NCBI GenBank assembly: GCA_031425455.1
Contig: JANPJJ010000191.1
Coordinates: 1-17,978, forward strand
Length of the DNA: 17,978 bases
Direction: 5' to 3'
Origin: Sandaracinobacteroides sp031425455
Lineage (GTDB): Bacteria > Pseudomonadota > Alphaproteobacteria > Sphingomonadales > Sphingomonadaceae
Part shown: positions 16,015 to 17,978 of the stretch, piece after piece
Layout of the letters: each line of letters opens with the position of its first letter
Numbering within the stretch: the stretch's first letter is position 1
Position numbers and translations under genes: made by a program
The notes under the pieces: generated by a model
Databases searched by the model: none
Told to the model about the DNA's origin: nothing
The model's input: only the letters and a program-made list of their open reading frames with translations

Positions 16015-16968
16015 ATGACGGATTACACTGCCCCGGCAGCGCCTATTGCCTTAACAGACGGTAAGGTTATGGCAGAAGCCGTGCGGTTGCTTGACGCAGG
16101 CGGCATTGCGGCGATCCCGACCGAAACTGTCTATGGCCTTGCCGCCGATGCTGCCGATAGCGAAGCTGTCGCAAGTATTTACAGGGCAAAGGGCAGACCC
16201 GACTTCAATCCGCTGATCGTTCATGTGGCGGATCGGGAGATGGCGGGCCGCTATGCTGCATTTACCTTAATGGCGGATCGGCTTGCGGCGACGTTCTGGC
16301 CCGGTCCGCTAACCTTGGTGTTGCCGCGACTCGAAGATGCACCTGTCTCGCCCCTCGTCACCGCCGGTCTGTCGACCATCGCGCTCAGGGTGCCCGCGCA
16401 TCCTGTCATGCAGGCGATCGTCCGCCGCCTGGGGCGCGGGGTCGCGGCACCATCGGCCAATGCGTCGGGCAGGCTATCCCCCACCCGCGCCGAGCATGTC
16501 CGCGAAAGCCTGGGTGACCAGCTGTTCATCCTAGACGGCGGCCCTTGCACGGCTGGGCTGGAAAGCAGCATCGTCGCGGTAGACGGCGATCGGCTCACGC
16601 TGGTGCGGCACGGCGCCGTCCCGCTCGACAGTCTGCGCGAGGCGGCCGGCACCGAAATCGAGATCGCGGCCGAGGGCGACGCCATTACCGCGCCCGGCAT
16701 GATGCTGCGCCACTATGCGCCGCAACTGCCGCTTCGGCTGGGCGCCAAGACCGCCGAGCGCCACGAGTTTCATCTGGGGTTCGGTTCTGTCGCGGGCAAC
16801 CTGAACCTGTCACCCCGCGCCGACCTCGCCGAAGCCGCCGCGGCCCTATTCCACGCGCTTCATGCGGCGCAATCCAGCGGTCGCACCGGCATTGCAGTCG
16901 CCCCCATTCCGGCAGAGGGCTTGGGCGTCGCCATCAACGACCGGCTCCGCCGTGCGGCACGCGGCTAA
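16015..16968 (+). CDS. L-threonylcarbamoyladenylate synthase (Sua5 type)
   Basis: Makes threonylcarbamoyl-AMP from threonine, bicarbonate and ATP. This is the first step of the universal t6A37 modification of ANN-decoding tRNAs. Length 317 residues from ATG 16015, matching the two-domain Sua5 form rather than short TsaC. The YrdC domain has IPTETVYGLAADA (34-46), KGRPDFNPLIVHV (59-71), WPGPLTLVLPR (95-105), APSANASGRLSPT (145-157) and LESSIV (182-187). The inter-domain loop TAPGMMLRHYAPQLPL (225-240) leads into the smaller Sua5 C-terminal domain (to about 310). The frame is open to 15931, but that 28-residue extension is not family-like and has no ribosome site; GTG 16012 is also possible. 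There is no Shine-Dalgarno before 16015, and a -10 element ends 7 nt upstream, suggesting leaderless translation. Its 3' end is part of a 17-nt repeat reaching into ispE. Confidence 0.95.
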   Translation: MTDYTAPAAPIALTDGKVMAEAVRLLDAGGIAAIPTETVYGLAADAADSEAVASIYRAKGRPDFNPLIVHVADREMAGRYAAFTLMADRLAATFWPGPLTLVLPRLEDAPVSPLVTAGLSTIALRVPAHPVMQAIVRRLGRGVAAPSANASGRLSPTRAEHVRESLGDQLFILDGGPCTAGLESSIVAVDGDRLTLVRHGAVPLDSLREAAGTEIEIAAEGDAITAPGMMLRHYAPQLPLRLGAKTAERHEFHLGFGSVAGNLNLSPRADLAEAAAALFHALHAAQSSGRTGIAVAPIPAEGLGVAINDRLRRAARG

Positions 16969-16995
16969 CGTAAAGCTGCGTGCGGCCCGCGGCTA
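16951..16995. repeat. 17-nt direct repeat linking the 3' ends of the Sua5 gene and ispE
   Basis: CGTGCGGCACGCGGCTA at 16951-16967 recurs at 16979-16995 with one change (A to C), offset 28 nt. The first copy holds the last Sua5 codons and part of its TAA. The second, read on the other strand, supplies the TAG stop of the convergent ispE. A local duplication probably set the present ispE stop. Confidence 0.8.
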
Positions 16996-17802
16996 GATCA
17001 ATTCGGTTGCTTCCGCCCACCAGCCTGCCGGAACGTCAACGGGCGGCATCCCGCCTTCGAACAGCGCGAAACAGGTCGCGCCCGATCCCGACATCCGCGC
17101 CAGCGACACCCCGGGCAGCGCGCGCAACCACGCCAGCACGTCGGCGATTACCGGCTGCAGCGCAACAGCGGGAGCCTCCAGGTCGTTGCGCGCCGCCCGC
17201 CAGTCCGGCCCGAGCGAACCGCGGTCGACACCGTCCCAGGCGCGGAACACCGGCGCGGTCGGCACTGGCACGCGCGGGTTGACCAACAGGACGGGAAGGC
17301 CCGTCAGCCCTGGACCGGGTTCGAGTTCATCGCCCCGACCGAAGCCCAGTACCGTCCGGCCCCGGACACAGGCCGGCACATCTGCGCCCAGCGTCGCACC
17401 CAACCGCTCCAGTTCGGGCGTCGACAACGGAAATCCCGCCAGTCGGTTCAACAGCCTGAGCGATGCCGCCGCATCTGCACTGCCGCCTCCCAACCCGGCC
17501 GCGACCGGGATGCGCTTCTCCAGTCGCAATGTGTACCGCCCGGGGCTGGCGGTCGCGCGCTCGAAGGCCGCCGCCGCCCGCATCACCAAATTGTCCGCCA
17601 TCGGACCCGCTTCGGGCGCCATCGGCCCGGAGACCGCCAGGGACCAGTCGGCGGACGGCGTGGCACTCAGCTCGTCGCCGAACCGGGTAAAGGCGAACAG
17701 GGTCTCCAGCGCATGATAGCCGTCCGGCAGGCGGGACCGGACGTGCAGCGCGAGGTTGATTTTGGCAGGGGCGCTCTCAGATGCCGCCGGGTCCTTCGTC
17801 AC
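16993..17802 (-). CDS. ispE: 4-diphosphocytidyl-2-C-methyl-D-erythritol kinase
   Basis: GHMP-family kinase that phosphorylates CDP-methylerythritol in the MEP (non-mevalonate) isoprenoid pathway. Length 269 residues, close to the usual 280-300. Seen: the substrate-binding APAKINLALHV (11-21) with K14, LPDGYHALETLF (25-36), the ATP-binding PVAAGLGGGSADAAA (99-113), the catalytic D141 in LGADVPACV, and the C-terminal glycine-rich MSGSGATCFALF (237-248). The start is the GTG at 17802, with GAAGG about 7 nt upstream; it gives the family-typical N-terminus and no ATG competes. It lies 24 nt downstream of a TPR-protein gene on the same strand, probably an operon, and converges on the Sua5 gene with 24 bp between stops. 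Confidence 0.97.
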   Translation of the reverse strand: MTKDPAASESAPAKINLALHVRSRLPDGYHALETLFAFTRFGDELSATPSADWSLAVSGPMAPEAGPMADNLVMRAAAAFERATASPGRYTLRLEKRIPVAAGLGGGSADAAASLRLLNRLAGFPLSTPELERLGATLGADVPACVRGRTVLGFGRGDELEPGPGLTGLPVLLVNPRVPVPTAPVFRAWDGVDRGSLGPDWRAARNDLEAPAVALQPVIADVLAWLRALPGVSLARMSGSGATCFALFEGGMPPVDVPAGWWAEATELI

Positions 17803-17826
17803 GAAGTAGCCTTCACGGGTCAGGCG

Positions 17827-17978
17827 TCATCTGGCTGCCAGCGCCACATCGAGCCCGATGTCGATCTTGCGCGCCAGCACCGCCGCCAGCTTCGCTTCGG
17901 GTTCCAGCGCGGCGGCCGACGCCCAGGCGTGCCGCGCCTCGAACCGCCGCCCCGCCTGCCACAGGGCGTCGCCCAGAT
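17827..17978 (-). CDS. TPR-repeat protein, 3' end (partial at window edge)
   Basis: Only the last 50 codons are in the window, ending at the TGA at 17827-17829. The translated tail begins LGDALWQAGRRFEARHAWAS and continues AAALEPEAKLAAVLARKIDI, ending ALAAR. The pattern GDALW-AGR--EAR--W--A--LEPE is the consensus of a tetratricopeptide repeat, followed by a terminal helix. The protein is therefore probably a TPR scaffold or secreted tetratricopeptide protein. Nothing can be said about its N-terminus. It precedes ispE by 24 nt on the same strand and is likely co-transcribed with it. Confidence 0.8.
   Translation of the reverse strand, partial: LGDALWQAGRRFEARHAWASAAALEPEAKLAAVLARKIDIGLDVALAAR

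Overview
This is a GC-rich, tightly packed chromosomal segment. It most likely comes from an alphaproteobacterium of the Sphingomonadales (Sphingomonas-like). That assignment rests on the gene set and order (carA divergent from a YqeY gene, then dnaG and rpoD), the RpoD and DnaG protein character, and the TonB-receptor style; it is inferred and no database search was run. No intergenic gap exceeds about 120 bp. No rRNA, tRNA, CRISPR array or insertion sequence was seen.

Layout. (1) 1-4033: the pyrimidine/arginine precursor enzyme carbamoyl-phosphate synthase, with carB (5' 609 codons only) and carA both on the minus strand. They are separated by about 1 kb of visibly less GC-rich DNA. This holds a small lipoprotein gene, overlapping the carA stop by 4 nt, and a FitAB/VapBC-type toxin-antitoxin pair on the opposite strand. 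(2) 4144-8532: a plus-strand macromolecular-synthesis cluster of a GatB/YqeY-domain protein, DNA primase (dnaG) and the housekeeping sigma factor (rpoD), closed by a strong hairpin. (3) 8588-12502: an envelope block. It contains a secreted NIPSNAP-like small protein (minus), two tandem paralogous periplasmic proteins of unknown function (plus), and a convergent TonB-dependent receptor whose 3' end overlaps the second paralog by 20 bp. (4) 12547-17978: housekeeping and catabolic genes. These are a nitroreductase-family protein, a CysQ-like inositol-monophosphatase-family phosphatase, a DmdC-type acyl-CoA dehydrogenase (minus), Sua5/TsaC for tRNA t6A, ispE (minus) and the 3' end of a TPR protein.

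Most of the window is conserved housekeeping. The parts most likely to hide something undescribed are three. First, the insert between carA and carB, especially the lipoprotein whose C-terminal half resembles the periplasmic domain of ExbD/TolR. Second, the tandem paralog pair with its operator-like palindrome. Third, the neighbouring TonB receptor, which has a TonB-box-like segment but no visible signal peptide. I saw no clear multi-gene defence or other novel system beyond these leads.
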